Assembly (NCBI GenBank): GCA_032718475.1
Contig: JAUCBJ010005881.1
Coordinates: 1-64,000 of the forward strand
Length of the DNA stretch: 64,000 nucleotides
Source: Nemertoderma westbladi
Lineage: Eukaryota; Xenacoelomorpha; Nemertodermatida; Nemertodermatidae
Direction: 5' to 3'
In this document: positions 42,411 through 53,831 of the stretch, in pieces
How positions within the stretch are numbered: position 1 is the stretch's first letter
How the letters are laid out: every line of letters begins with the position of its first letter
Translations under genes and position numbers: made by a program
The notes under the pieces: model-generated
Seen by the model: only the letters and a program-made list of their open reading frames with translations
What the model was told of the DNA's origin: nothing
Databases searched by the model: none

Positions 42411-44690
42411 ATGATCTTGGTATCAGGGAGCGATACTCTACCTTTACAAGCGTTTGTCGATAGCTTGATACGCGGCGACGCTGGTCCAACTACTACGGAG
42501 GATGATGGTCATTATATCGAACCACCAATGTCCCCGGAGCAACTTACGCGTGAATTGGATTATAGAAAGTTCACCGCTCGCTATACGCATCGTAATGGTA
42601 CGTATATGGACTTCTTAACTACTGGCCATCCTATCGATTTACACGATACGGACGACGTAGACACCGAAAGGGAAATGGTTTTATTTAAATATCATACCCA
42701 GCGGAGTCGGAACGATAAACCGAGAATAGAACACGAGAACTCTATTCGAAACAGACTCGAAAGGGAAGACGTTGAAGAGCCGGATAAACGCAGCGACTTC
42801 AACGATTATCTGGAATTCCTGAGAGAGACATACCTCAATATTGCCAGTCAACAAAATCTCGAAACTCGATATCCTCAAGGTATACATCATGACCCTATGA
42901 TAGAACTCAAACGACTCTCTTTCACTATGATGTATCTCACCGCCGATCGACCGCTACCTGTCGTCCCAGATAGCTTCGAACAGATGGAGGAATATTGTAA
43001 AACTGGAGAACGATCACCCGCGTTTCCCCTGCAGGACGTGCGTCTTTGGTATTACTGCGACGAGTGCCCTAGACCCAATCAGCAAACGGAAAGACATAAA
43101 CATCCGCGGAGACGTTGCGCTAAACACAGTTTTACACGATATACTTATGGGAGTTTCGAGCGAAACCTGTTCGACGTATCCCCTACGGTTGCTCGACTCA
43201 AACGATCCTTGAACAAACCAATGATCAGAGTTCCGGAATACTCGGTCAGACCTCCTCATTCCTCAGTTAGACCTCAGACTCTTGATCCTAATAGTATCAC
43301 GGATCCTCCCGAACTGTATTCGCTGTTCAAAGATCTAGTGTTACCCGAACAGTTGATCGGTGGCACTCCGGTAGTAGGCTCACTAGATATTCGCCAACCC
43401 TACCTAACTGGATTGGGACGCGGTCATCTAATATCGCCGTTTAACCCACACAACCGTCCCGGCTTCACCTCGATACAACCCGTTACGGAAGTCGAAGAGA
43501 GCGTCGTACGAAATGCGTTAGACGCTATTCGGCAGAAAATTGGAAAGGGAACTTACGATTGTTTGGAGAAACGTAAATTGCAACAACAAGTCCAAGCGGT
43601 GAAGGAATTAGCTTTACCCCAGTTCGAAAGAGAAATACAAAATCTCGAGGAGGACATCGAATGTGGACGAACCCACTCTTTACAAGAGTTCCTAGATGAG
43701 CGTCTACAACAACAAGCGGATGAAAATCAGCTCGAGGAGAGACATATAGAAATGGATGAGAGAGAAGAAGCAGCTTTAGCTCAACCCGAAGCTCAAATCC
43801 TTATGACGGATCTCTACTCTAAAACCATCCTTCATCCCTCGATGGTTCCCAATTTTGGAGACAAACTCTTTGCGACGGTACAACCCCAACCGGTTGATAT
43901 CAACCTAAGATCTCGAGATCTTATCGCTGACGCTCCCATGTTGCAACGTCCGCCCATCGAAGCCGCTCGTGTCGATGGTATACTCGTTGAACCTCCGGAC
44001 AATAGAGTGGATCTTGTCCGTCGCATGGTACACGATGTAAACATACGCGCTAGACCTTTACCGGACTCGTTTTATGGGATCAAAGATCACCCTTATTACG
44101 TCAACCTAACACAATATTACATGGTAAAACCGGAAGATCCTACACATAGTCTGAGGTTTCTGCCTCTCATAAATCCTCTCGATCTTGTCGAACTCGAACA
44201 ACTGCATAAACATCTGGATCAGTTAGTTAAGATAAACTCATTTCGAAAACCATACAATGTTTCCAGAATAGAGAAAGAAACAATACCTCCGTATAATCTT
44301 GATGGATTCATCAAAACTCGTTTAGTACACTGGAATCTTGACGTGTTATTCGAGGAAGAAAGAATACAACGATATGGAGATGTGGAAACATATACCACAC
44401 AATATTTAAAGTATAGAGACCTACCTAATGCTAGCGAATGCGCTACCTTGTGGCATCCTGTGGGAATGACCCTCGAAAACGCCACTAAAGAGTGGAATGA
44501 GACTCTTAACGTTATCGAGATGTATGGAGTTGTCACCTACGACAACGAAGGTAGCGTTCCGGTTGGAGAACTGGGAACTACGCGGATGATACACATATGA
44601 GGACTCGCTGGTTCTGCCCACGTATTTACTCGAGCGTGTTCCGATGTGATTGATTATTCTTTTGAAACTCTTACTGAGACACAAAGAGAC
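42411..44690 (+). pseudogene. element 2 third gene, N-terminal segment (unknown, ~760 codons)
   Basis: A 729-codon frame from the ATG at 42411 ends at TGA 44598, then stays open in the same frame to about 44690 (SDVIDYSFETLTETQRDS). No known domain is recognised. There is a small Cys/His cluster (CDECPRPNQQTERH...C) around 43055-43120 and a Glu/Gln coiled coil around 43640-43790. The C-terminal part is rich in aromatic and charged residues. It has no signal peptide or membrane span. Uniform codon use over 2.2 kb argues for a real gene in element 2; it has no clear counterpart in element 1. Confidence 0.65.
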
Positions 44691-46396
44691 TCCGACATGG
44701 ACAATTCGAGCTCGCGCAGCGTTACGTCGCCGACACCAAGCGCAAACCGGCCATGGGTATCGATGGATCGATGTTACCCCAGCCCGTGCTCGAGATGTTG
44801 TTTAACGAAAGAATCCTTAAAATCGGCTCAGCTGTTTATGGAGATCTACAAAACGACTTTCGGAATATGGAGAACATTCCATACCCTTTCGTGGATACTC
44901 AGCTGATTGCTCCCTGGGCAGAAGGCCGAGGTTTCTTCTGCACTATGTATGCCAATACACCCAGCGGCATTACTAAAGTACAACGAACCTCCATCGGACA
45001 TCTTGCCTTTCAAGAATACGGATGGAATTTCAAGGTTGGAAATCCTAAAAATTACCAACAAGTATATGGAGATCATTATTCTCGTTTATACTTTGATGGA
45101 CCATTGACCGCACCTGGCGCCGTGTATAGCTTTATGAGTGTTCCACTTCGTCCCTCCTTAGCTATATACACGATCTTTGAAAACGCAGCACTTGCCGGTT
45201 GGCTAGCCGATGTGTGCAGTCGTACCATACGCGCCCATCCCTTAATACTTGGAACCAAACTCGCCAAGTTAGATGAACACAATAAATTCATCCGCTTCGA
45301 ATGTTTCAGGCGCTTTCTGACTCCGTTCCATAACGTTGATAGTCAGTTCAAGGACCGCGCTCTGACCAAACTCAGCCTAAGAGACTCAGCTGCGGAGAAG
45401 CTAAACAGCGCGGGATTTGCCCTCTTTCAGGACGTTTGTATACAGAACTTACATTCATCTGTTATACAAAGACCCCGAATACCCACGGGTTATTCTGTCG
45501 TGGAAGTTCAGACAGTGGGTCCGCTTGCGGAGACAGCCGCACCTACCTCAGCTATGCAATTGGAAGACGAACCAATCTGCTTAGAGTCTGAAGCGATCCA
45601 GCCTACAGCGCCCCGGAGCAGCGATAACGATTACGTCTTGGAGTGGTATCAAGGTCCACAATGTCTCACCGCATACGATTATCGACACGCCAACTATGTT
45701 TCTCGAAAACGTTGCCGATTATGCGCATCGAGAGACCATTTCACCCCTATGGACTCAGACGTACCCTGCTCCTATTTCCACGAACAACCGATGATGGAGA
45801 TCTATTGTGCGTATTGCAGACTTAATAACTCGCATATTTTTGCAGTCTGCCCCCAATTTATGACCCAATGCCACCACTGTCAACTTAAAGGACATGCCAG
45901 TTATAATTGCCCCTTTAACCGCGATTTAGAAAGCGTAGATGAGATGATTACCCTGCGCTACATCCGAGCTTGGGAAGCGAACGCGGATTTACATTGTGAG
46001 TCACGCCATCGCTACTACCCTGGACGCTCTTACGAGGGAGTTTACGCATTCCATCCTTATTTATTCGCGTCTGTGGAACAAAAAACACGCACACCGAGTT
46101 ACGAACTAATGAAGCGTGTTGGTGAGTGTATTTCAACCAAATTTGTTCGAAAATATCTTAGGAACGTCAATCCTAACGATATTACTTCATATCATTTGAT
46201 CAATTTCATCCGTCAAGACCCTGAGTATGGCGATTTATTTATCAACTCGCACCCTGAGTTACAGGAAGTATCTCGACGGCCCTACGAATATCGAGCCCGA
46301 GAACGCGAGCTGGAAAGAACCATTAAACCAAGAAGTTTCTCACCACTCACGGTCCGCCTACCGCCATTGTCCAGACGACCCGTCAAGGACCCGTAG
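44678..46396 (+). pseudogene. element 2 third gene, triple zinc-knuckle segment
   Basis: Open from 44678; first ATG 44753 (547 codons). Protein-like sequence precedes that ATG (QFELAQRYVADTKRKPAM), so it probably continues the previous segment after a one-base frame change near 44690. Three Cys/His motifs: CRLCASRDHF...C (45713), CAYCRLNNSHIFAVC and CHHCQLKGHASYNC. A conserved domain follows (RHRYYPGRSYEGVYAFHP, then FVRKYLRNVNPND) that aligns with element 1's third gene. Its homology to the element 1 protein over knuckles and following domain is the main evidence for a shared accessory gene. Function unknown; nucleic-acid binding inferred. Confidence 0.7.
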
Positions 46397-46641
46397 GAGC
46401 TGCTGTCCTAAGACACGCCCTAAAGGCTGTTAGACCTCGCTCCACTGAAATTGATATCGATCAACCAGGTACCTCGACCGGCGGATACAGCGATCGTAAT
46501 CCTAAACCTTCTGATGCAATTGTATTGCACCCTTCACCCAGGAGCTACAGCCCTCCTAGTAAAGTGGCTCGCCCCAAAGAGAAAAGGACTCTTGCTAACC
46601 TCAAAAAACTGCGTAAACGCCGTCCGCGTAAGAAAGACTAA
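46380..46641 (+). pseudogene. element 2 third gene, basic C-terminal tail in a shifted frame
   Basis: After the TAG at 46394 the next frame (one back) is open to TAA 46639 and encodes a Pro/Ser segment ending in a strongly basic tail (LANLKKLRKRRPRKKD). The composition fits the end of a nucleic-acid-binding protein better than chance sequence. It starts without an ATG, so it would be reached only through a frame change around 46385. Confidence 0.5.
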
Positions 46642-46719
46642 CTGTTTAGAGTATTTTTATATTTTAGAAACTGTGATTGGTTATATTTTATAGACTTAAA
46701 TCCCATTTTCTGGGTGCGG
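46642..46719 (+). other. element 2 3' untranslated end
   Basis: A short AT-rich stretch ending CTGGGTGCGG directly before the 3' LTR. The GCGG parallels the end of element 1 (GGAGCGG) and may mark plus-strand priming. No long polypurine tract. Confidence 0.4.
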
Positions 46720-47899
46720 TGTAAAGGCTTTTGCGGAATTAGCCGGTTATTTTCCTGGTAAAGTACTCTGTAGTTGGTTTAACAGGCATAAAAGGCCGTG
46801 TCCTTACTGTACTGGTGTTTTAGAGGACATAAAAGTCATTTCTTCTTTATGTGTACTTTAGCGGACATAATTCGCAATTTTATGACGCAATGCGCCAAAT
46901 TCTCTGTAAACAGTGTAGCTACCATGACGACGGCTAACAGCTGATGCTGTACACGTGGAGCCTTTTCTTTGTTCTCTGTTCCTTCTTTGTTCGGTCAACC
47001 AATCAGAGCGTTTTTGCCTCTGTGTTAGAGATTGTATATAGAAACTCGTGGAGTTGAGTCAGTATGTGATTTTGTCCACAGCCTACAACACCGGCTTTGG
47101 AACCTCCGTGTTTCAGTCTTTAGCCCAACATTAGTAGGCTTAATTATAGAACGTATATCTGTTATCAATCCAAACTCAATAATCATAACTTACTCACTCA
47201 CTCATAACTTAACAAACCATTCATAACTTAACATTTTACTGCTTTTACTGTCGGTTATTCATTATATTTGTTGATGGAATATTATATTTGGAATACTGAT
47301 AAATAATCAGACACCCCAATCTTCTTGATATACTAAAGGTTAGTGAGACCGGTTACATATAACGATTGCGACTTACATTAAGTGGTTTGAAGTGAATCTA
47401 ATGCTATTTTATAGGCCCTACATGTATTGTCTGTTGTTCTCCTTATATGTGACTAAAATTAATGAAGGTCGGCAGATCAGTGTGTAGCATTGTGCAGTAT
47501 TGTGTATGATTGTGATTGATAACAAAGCATCTCCTAAAGAATGCGCCATATACGTGAATCTATAGCCATCCCGTTGTGTCTAGTTTAAGTCATAACTCTG
47601 TTTATATATTTAAAGCGCCACGTCCTAAAGGAACTGTTAATATTTCCCGAAAGTGAATAATATTTGTCAGAGATTATATATATTACGATCAGTCGAATAA
47701 TACAGTAGGCCTACCCCGCAATACGGTTAGGCTTCCGAATCCAGTCTCCCGGGTATATCCAGCGGGTGAATGATCGCGCATAGACTGGCTTCGGCTAATG
47801 TAGTGTATCAAATACTTGTCATAGGCTAAAGACGATCTATCATCTAAAAGACATCCCAATTTGGCAGGTTAAACTGCTAAAGGTCTGAAAGCGCGAACA
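46720..47899 (+). repeat. element 2 3' LTR
   Basis: 1180 bp, same ends as the 5' LTR (TGTAAAGG...GCGAACA), about ten substitutions by hand comparison and no indels. It is followed by the AAACG target duplication and the resumed satellite. Confidence 0.92.
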
Positions 47900-48310
47900 A
47901 AACGTTTACATAACGACTGTGGGATAGTTAACTAAACGTTTACATAACGGCTGTGAGATAGTTAACTAAACGTTTACATAACGGCTGTGGGATAGTTAAC
48001 TAAACGTTTACATAACGGCTGTGAGATTGTTAACTAAACTATTACATAACGGCTGTGAGATAGTTAACTAAACGTTTACATAACGGCTGTGGGATAGTTA
48101 AATAAACGTTTACATAACGGCTGTGAGATAGATAACTAAACGTTTACATAACGGCTGTGGGATAGTTAACTAAACGTTTACATAACGGCTGTGGGATAGT
48201 TAACTAAACGTTTACATAACGGCTGTGAGATTGTTAACTAAACTATTACATAACGGCTGTGAGATAGTTAACTAAACGTTTACATAACGGCTGTGGGATA
48301 GTTAACTAAA
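47900..48310. repeat. 34-bp satellite array, right part (~12 copies)
   Basis: The same units as 13500-14789, with both GAGATA and GGGATA endings and a one-base-short CTATTACATAACGG variant present twice, 204 bp (six units) apart. Ends at ACTAAACTAAACG before a tRNA-derived sequence. Confidence 0.95.
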
Positions 48311-48329
48311 CTAAACGTCTGAACCAGCG

Positions 48330-48405
48330 TAAGGCCCAACTTTGTCCCAGTGGTTAAATCCGTTGCTTAGATTTCACATCTCTCCGGCTGGGTTCGATCC
48401 AAGCA
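48330..48405 (+). repeat. tRNA-derived SINE-like head
   Basis: GTCCCAGTGGTTAAATCCG (A-box-like) and GGCTGGGTTCGATCC (B-box, GGTTCGATCC at 48391-48400). The 22-bp satellite begins within a few bases of it. Probably a truncated SINE. Confidence 0.55.
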
Positions 48406-48415
48406 TGAGTTTTCG

Positions 48416-50455
48416 GTCCAACATCCAACTTGGTTCCGTCCCACATCCAACTTGGATCCGTCCAACAGCCAACTTGGATCCGTCCAACATCCAACTTGGA
48501 TCCGTCCAACAGCCAACTTGGATCCGTCCAACAGCCAACTTGGATCCGTCCAACAGCCAACTCGGATCCGTCCAACATCCAACTTGGATACGCCCAACAG
48601 CCAACTTGGATCCGTCCAACATCCAACTTGGATCCGTCCAACATCCAGCTTGGATCCGTCCCACATCCAACTTGGATCCGTCCAAAATCCAACTCGGATC
48701 CGTCCAACATCCAACTTGGATACGTCCAACAGCCAACTTGGATCCGTCCAACAGCCAACTTGGATCCGTCCAACAGCCAACTTGGATCCGTCCAACAGCC
48801 AACTTCGATCCGCCCAACATCCAACTTGGATCCGTCCAACATCCAACTTGGATCCGTCCAACATCCAACTTGGATCCGTCCCACATCCAACTTGGATCCG
48901 TCCAACATCCAACTTGGATCCGTCCAACATCCAGCTTGGATCCGTCCAACATCCAACTTGGATACGTCCAACAGCCAACTTGGATCCGTCCAACAGCCAA
49001 CTTGGCTCCGTCCAACATCCAACTTGGATCCGTCCAACAGCCAACTTGGATCCGTCCAACAGCCAACTTGGATCCGTCCAACAGCCAACTTCGATCCGTC
49101 CAACATCCAACTTGGATCCGTCCAACATCCAACTTGGATCCGTCCAACAGCCAACTTGGATCCGTCCAACAGCCAACTTGGATCCGTCCAACATCCAACT
49201 TGGATCCGTCCAACAGCCAACTTGGATCCGTCCAACAGCCAACTTGGATCCGTCCAACAGCCAACTTGGATCCGTCCAACAGCCAACTTGGATCCGTCCA
49301 ACATCCAACTTGGATCCGTCCAACAGCCAACTTGGATCCGTCCAACAGCCAACTTGGATCCGTCCAACAGCCAACTTCGATCCGTCCAACATCCAACTTG
49401 GATCCGTCCAACATCCAACTTGGATCCGTCCAACATCCAACTTGGATCCGTCCCACATCCAACTTGGATCCGTCCAACATCCAACTTGGATCCGTCCAAC
49501 AGCCAACTTGGATCCGTCCAACAGCCAACTTGGATCCGTCCAACAGCCAACTTCGATCCGTCCAGCATCCAACTTGGATCCGTCCAACATCCAACTTGGA
49601 TCCGTCCCACATCCAACTTGGATCCGTCCAACATCCAGCTTGGATCCGTCCAACATCCAACTTGGATACGTCCAACAGCCAACTTGGATCCGTCCAACAG
49701 CCAACTTGGATCCGTCCAACAGCCAACTTGGATCCGTCCAACATCCAACTTGGATCCGTCCAACAGCCAACTTGGATCCGTCCAACAGCCAACTTCGATC
49801 CGTCCAACATCCAACTTGGATCCGTCCAACATCCAACTTGGATCCGTCCCACATCCAACTTGGATCCGTCCAACATCCAACTTGGATCCGTCCAACATCC
49901 AACTTGGATCCGTCCCACATCCAACTTGGATCCGTCCCACATCCAACTTGGATCCGTCCAAAATCCAACTCGGATCCGTCAAACATCCAACTTGGATACG
50001 TCCAACAGCCAACTTGGATACGTCCAACATCCAACTTGGATCCGTCCAACAGCCAACTTGGATCCGTCCAACATCCAACTTGGATACGTCCAACATCCAA
50101 CTTGGATCCGTCCCACATCCAACTTGGATCCGTCCCACATCCAACTTGGATCCGTCCAAAATCCAACTCGGATCCGTCCAACATCCAACTTGGATACGTC
50201 CAACAGCCAACTTGGATCCGTCCAACATCCAACTTGGATCCGTCCAACAGCCACCTTGGATCCGTCCAACATCCAACTTGGATCCGTCCCACATCCAACT
50301 TGGATCCGTCCAAAATCCAACTCGGATCCGTCCAACATCCTACTTGGATACGTCCAACAGCCAACTTGGATCCGTCCAACATCCAACTTGAATCCGTCCA
50401 ACAGCCAACTTGGATCCGTCCAACATCCAACTTGGATCCGTCCCACATCCAACTC
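48416..50455. repeat. 22-bp satellite array A (~93 copies, BamHI site in most units)
   Basis: Unit GTCCAACATCCAACTTGGATCC with CATCC/CAGCC as the main alternating variants, plus CCCACATCC, AAAATCCAACTCGG and GGATACG types. Blocks of variants recur (for example the AAAATCCAACTCGGATCC series near 49960, 50160 and 50315), so there is higher-order structure. Seven very long open frames through it on both strands are repeat artefacts. Confidence 0.97.
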
Positions 50456-51290
50456 ACAGTGGGGCTTAACTTGGTTTTTGGCAAAGGTTGGACCCCGTTC
50501 ATGAAAATAAGTTTTTTGAGCTTAGTTGGTCCCCTAATGTAAAAATTCACAAAAATTAAAATATTTCATGGGTGGCTTTTTATATTAATACTATTTAAGT
50601 AATTATTTAATACTAATCATATTACTAAATTTCATCACTTACTCCCCCAAACATATTGACAGGTTTATTTTGCTCCATTGGTGTCACATTGTACAAAAAA
50701 TAAAAAAATTTAAAATTTCATGGGTGGCTTTTAATATAATTAATATATAATAGTTAATAATAATAATTAATATTAATATTAATAAATATTAAAATTAAAT
50801 ATTAATAAATATATAATAATAATTAATTATTTATTTAATACTAAATATTATTACCTTTAACAAAGGATGTTACCCCATTCCTGAAAACACGTTTTTTGGC
50901 TCTAATCATGTCTCGATGAATAAAATATAAAAAATTAGAAAGTTTCATGGGTGGCTTTTAATATAAATGCTATTTAATTATTTATTTAATACTAAATATT
51001 ATTACCTTTAACTAAGGATGTTTGTTACCCCATCCCATACATGAAAAAAGTTTGTTTGGCTCCAAGCATGTCTTGGTGAATAAAATATAAAACATTAGAA
51101 AGTTTCATGGGTGGCTTTTAATATAAATGCTATTTAATTATTTATTTAATGCTAAATATTATTACATTTAACAAAGGATGATTGGTACTCTTTCCCATAC
51201 ATTAAAACTAGTTTTTTGGCTTCAAGCAGGCCTTGATGAATAAAATATAAAAAATTAGAAAGTTTCCAGGGGGGCGTTTAATATTACAAT
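50456..51290. repeat. array-A flank: ~150-200 bp tandem units with CATGGGTGGCTTTTAATAT
   Basis: Four to five imperfect copies, each with TTTCATGGGTGGCTTTTA, TATTTAATTATTTATTTAATACTAAATATTATTACC-type AT stretches and a GTTTTTTGGCT segment. The same repeat occurs in inverse orientation at 57870-58449. Confidence 0.85.
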
Positions 51291-52160
51291 TATTTTATTA
51301 TTCAATTAATACTAAATATTATTACTTATATATATTTATATGTATAACGAACCTTTTACGCCCATTGAATAATGTAAAAACGGTTTACATATGCAGTGGC
51401 GATTTCGTTCCCAAATATATATTGACGTTCTGTACTCATTCGAAGATACTTTGTAAAGCGCATGAAAATAATGAGTGTATACAGTAGCGTTTTCGTCAAG
51501 AAAAAATTCGTCAAAACTTACGATCTTTTAAAAAAACACAGTATGTTAGTTTTATACAGTATAATTATGTAACAAAAATTGTTAAGTGTAGGTAAACTTT
51601 ACTGACTTTCAAGTACTGTACAAGTAGAGTAGTTGTATTGAGTAGGATATCAGCCTACTGTATATACAGTAGTGCAAAACTACTGTAGGCCTACTATACA
51701 TTCCGATTATTCTGTGTTTCTGTTTATTTATTATTTAATTATTAATTCACAACCAAGTTTGATATATTTTGTTTTATAAAAACCCTATATCACTATATAA
51801 CCTGACAATTTCAAATGGGAAGGGGGGGGGGGGGGATATACGCAAGAAATATTTAACCTACTTCAAGGGAAAATCGATGCGCAAATACCACCAACCAGCA
51901 AGAATGAAACGGGAACTTACGATATAAACTCTCATGTCACTCAGTTTCCCCTTTCTTCACACATTTATTCCCCTTGTAAGCTTAATCCGTGCTTTGTTAG
52001 CGTTAGGTAAACATGCGAACATTGAACATACAATTTAATTTCAGACGTTAATAAAATTATGTTTTGACGACCAACAAGTTACATTACATACTGTTGTAGG
52101 CCTATGTAAAAAAACGATGATACGTAAACATTGATACGTAAACAATGATACGTAAGTCAA
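51291..52160. other. AT-rich intergenic stretch, no gene seen
   Basis: No coding frame. A 14-bp G run lies at 51822-51835, and TAGGCCTAC-type motifs occur around 51655-51695. Confidence 0.5.
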
Positions 52161-52587
52161 TCGCCAGAGACTTGACTTGTCATACTTGACTTGACATTGC
52201 ATTGACTTGAAATATACCCCATTTGGCTTTGTCATCCTTCAGTTGATATAATTCAATTCTCATACTTGATTTGACATACACATACTTGACTTGAAATTCT
52301 TCTGCCAAAAGAAGTCAAATATGCTAAGTTAAGTACGTCAACTTTAAGTCAAGTAAAGTGATCACTTAAACATAAACAGGCTATGATTTCTACATTATTT
52401 ATGTATACATTTTGTCATTGTCACCACTATATTTCGTCAATTTAAGTCGATGAAATGCCAAAGGTAGGAAAAAATAAACATTTAAAGTCACAAATACGCC
52501 ACAAATAATCCAAGTCGACATTTTATATATAGGAATATATAATGTAACAAATTCTCCAATCGGTGTTGTTAAAACGCCTTTCGTATA

Positions 52588-52647
52588 AAAAATAAATCTA
52601 AAGGGTTACAAATACGACGTATTTGTAACCCTTTAGATTTATTTTTA
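52588..52647. repeat. palindrome 1 (arms ~28 bp, almost no loop)
   Basis: AATAAATCTAAAGGGTTACA runs into the centre ATACGACGTAT and is mirrored by TGTAACCCTTTAGATTTATT. Confidence 0.9.
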
Positions 52648-52649
52648 AA

Positions 52650-52722
52650 CTTTCCGCGATGTGAAGACAAGCTTTGTATGTGACGTCGTCACATACAAAG
52701 CTTGTCTTCATATCGCGGAAAG
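52650..52722. repeat. palindrome 2 (arms 36 bp, one mismatch, centre GACGTCGTC)
   Basis: CTTTCCGCGATGTGAAGACA is mirrored by TGTCTTCATATCGCGGAAAG; the rest of the arms (AGCTTTGTATGTGACG) match perfectly. It starts three bases after palindrome 1. Confidence 0.9.
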
Positions 52723-53806
52723 TGTTGCTATCAGTCGCATTTTTTCTAAGCCCTGACATATTATGCATTAAGCCTATTTATATTAGCCTACTGTACCAGA
52801 CTGAAAATCATATTTTTTAGATTGTTGGCTGGTTATATTTACTTAACATACTGTACTTTATTTGACATACAGTATTTGACTTAGCTTATTCTACTTGACA
52901 TAATTGACTTGACATACTTGACTTGACAAAGTTGATTTAACTAAGATGGCCAATAATGCTCCCACAGGAACCATCAGCTATTACAAAAAGCCCGATAATT
53001 GTCAATCATCTAAGTAATCTTCAGGATAACCAATTTCATAATATAATAGTCGATTTTTCTGGAGTCCAGCCAATGGCATTCTAGAACGGTTTATGTAGCA
53101 CAATGTAGCGACGTCATTAAGTACGCTGATTTGCCAACCCTGCGAGTTGGTAAATATTCGGATTCTAGGCCTGGGACGGTATTATGATGGGGGGTGGTAG
53201 TGCTGGTGTCAAGTCTAGCATGTCAAGTCAAGTATATCAAAATAAATTAGAAATTAGAACCTTAACATTCCTACACCATTACTGAATATAGTGTCTTTCT
53301 TTTAGTGTCGATATTATATTGCACCAGTTGCGCCGTTATTCTTCGTACTGTATTTATAGTGAATTCTGGGTTCCAAAGGAAAGGTATCATGGAAGCGTGT
53401 CAGAAAACGCGGCTAAAAGCGCGGAAAAAACGCCTCAACGAAAATGGCCTTCTCAGTAGGCCTTGTGCAAATTATTATTTTTTTTCTACCTTTGGCGTTT
53501 TATGGACTTCAATTGACGAAATTGTTTCATAATGCGATTAAGTTGTGACAATGAAAAGATATATGCATAAATAATGGAATCAAGTGTATTCACAGTGTTG
53601 AAGTCAATGGCTTCTATGTCCAACTCAATTTATCGATTAAACTCAATGATATTGAATTTATTTTCCTTAAAGTTACCCACTCTTCTACACATGTGTGTGA
53701 AAGTCAAAGCCAAGCTAACATTAAAGCATAGAACATCGCCGTGACCGTCACAAAGGTCGAACCCCCCTCCCCCTGTCACAAAATGTCACGCAAAAAAGAC
53801 TGTCTA

Positions 53807-53831
53807 CCCCCCCCCCCCCCCCCCCCCCCCC
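53807..53831. repeat. poly-C tract (25 bp)
   Basis: An uninterrupted run of C, flanked by TGTCAC/GTGAC-containing sequence and a C-rich stretch at 53763. Confidence 0.93.

Larger units (their letters stand above)
29288..47899 (+). mobile_element. element 2: 18.6-kb BEL/Pao retrotransposon with third gene, coding frames interrupted
   Basis: Identical-length LTRs (1180 bp, TG...CA) and a 5-bp target duplication AAACG (29283-29287, 47900-47904) bound the element. Order: 2.2-kb leader, gag, protease, RT, RNase H, integrase, a 1.55-kb spacer, a ~4.2-kb third gene with zinc knuckles, short 3' region. About ten differences between the LTRs by hand count (under 1%), so the insertion is recent. Nevertheless there are in-frame stops at 32891, 33077, 35213, 39658 and 44598, and changes of frame near 35900, 44690 and 46385. 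Confidence 0.88.

Noticed and set aside
48342-50550. Seven ORFs of 157-727 codons (and similar at 58401-59296)
   Set aside because: Created by the 22-bp satellite with few stop codons in any frame. The proteins are 22-residue repeats and both strands are open.
53305-53532. 75-codon ORF
   Set aside because: Inside the foldback element; composition is like its AT-rich surroundings and there is no motif.
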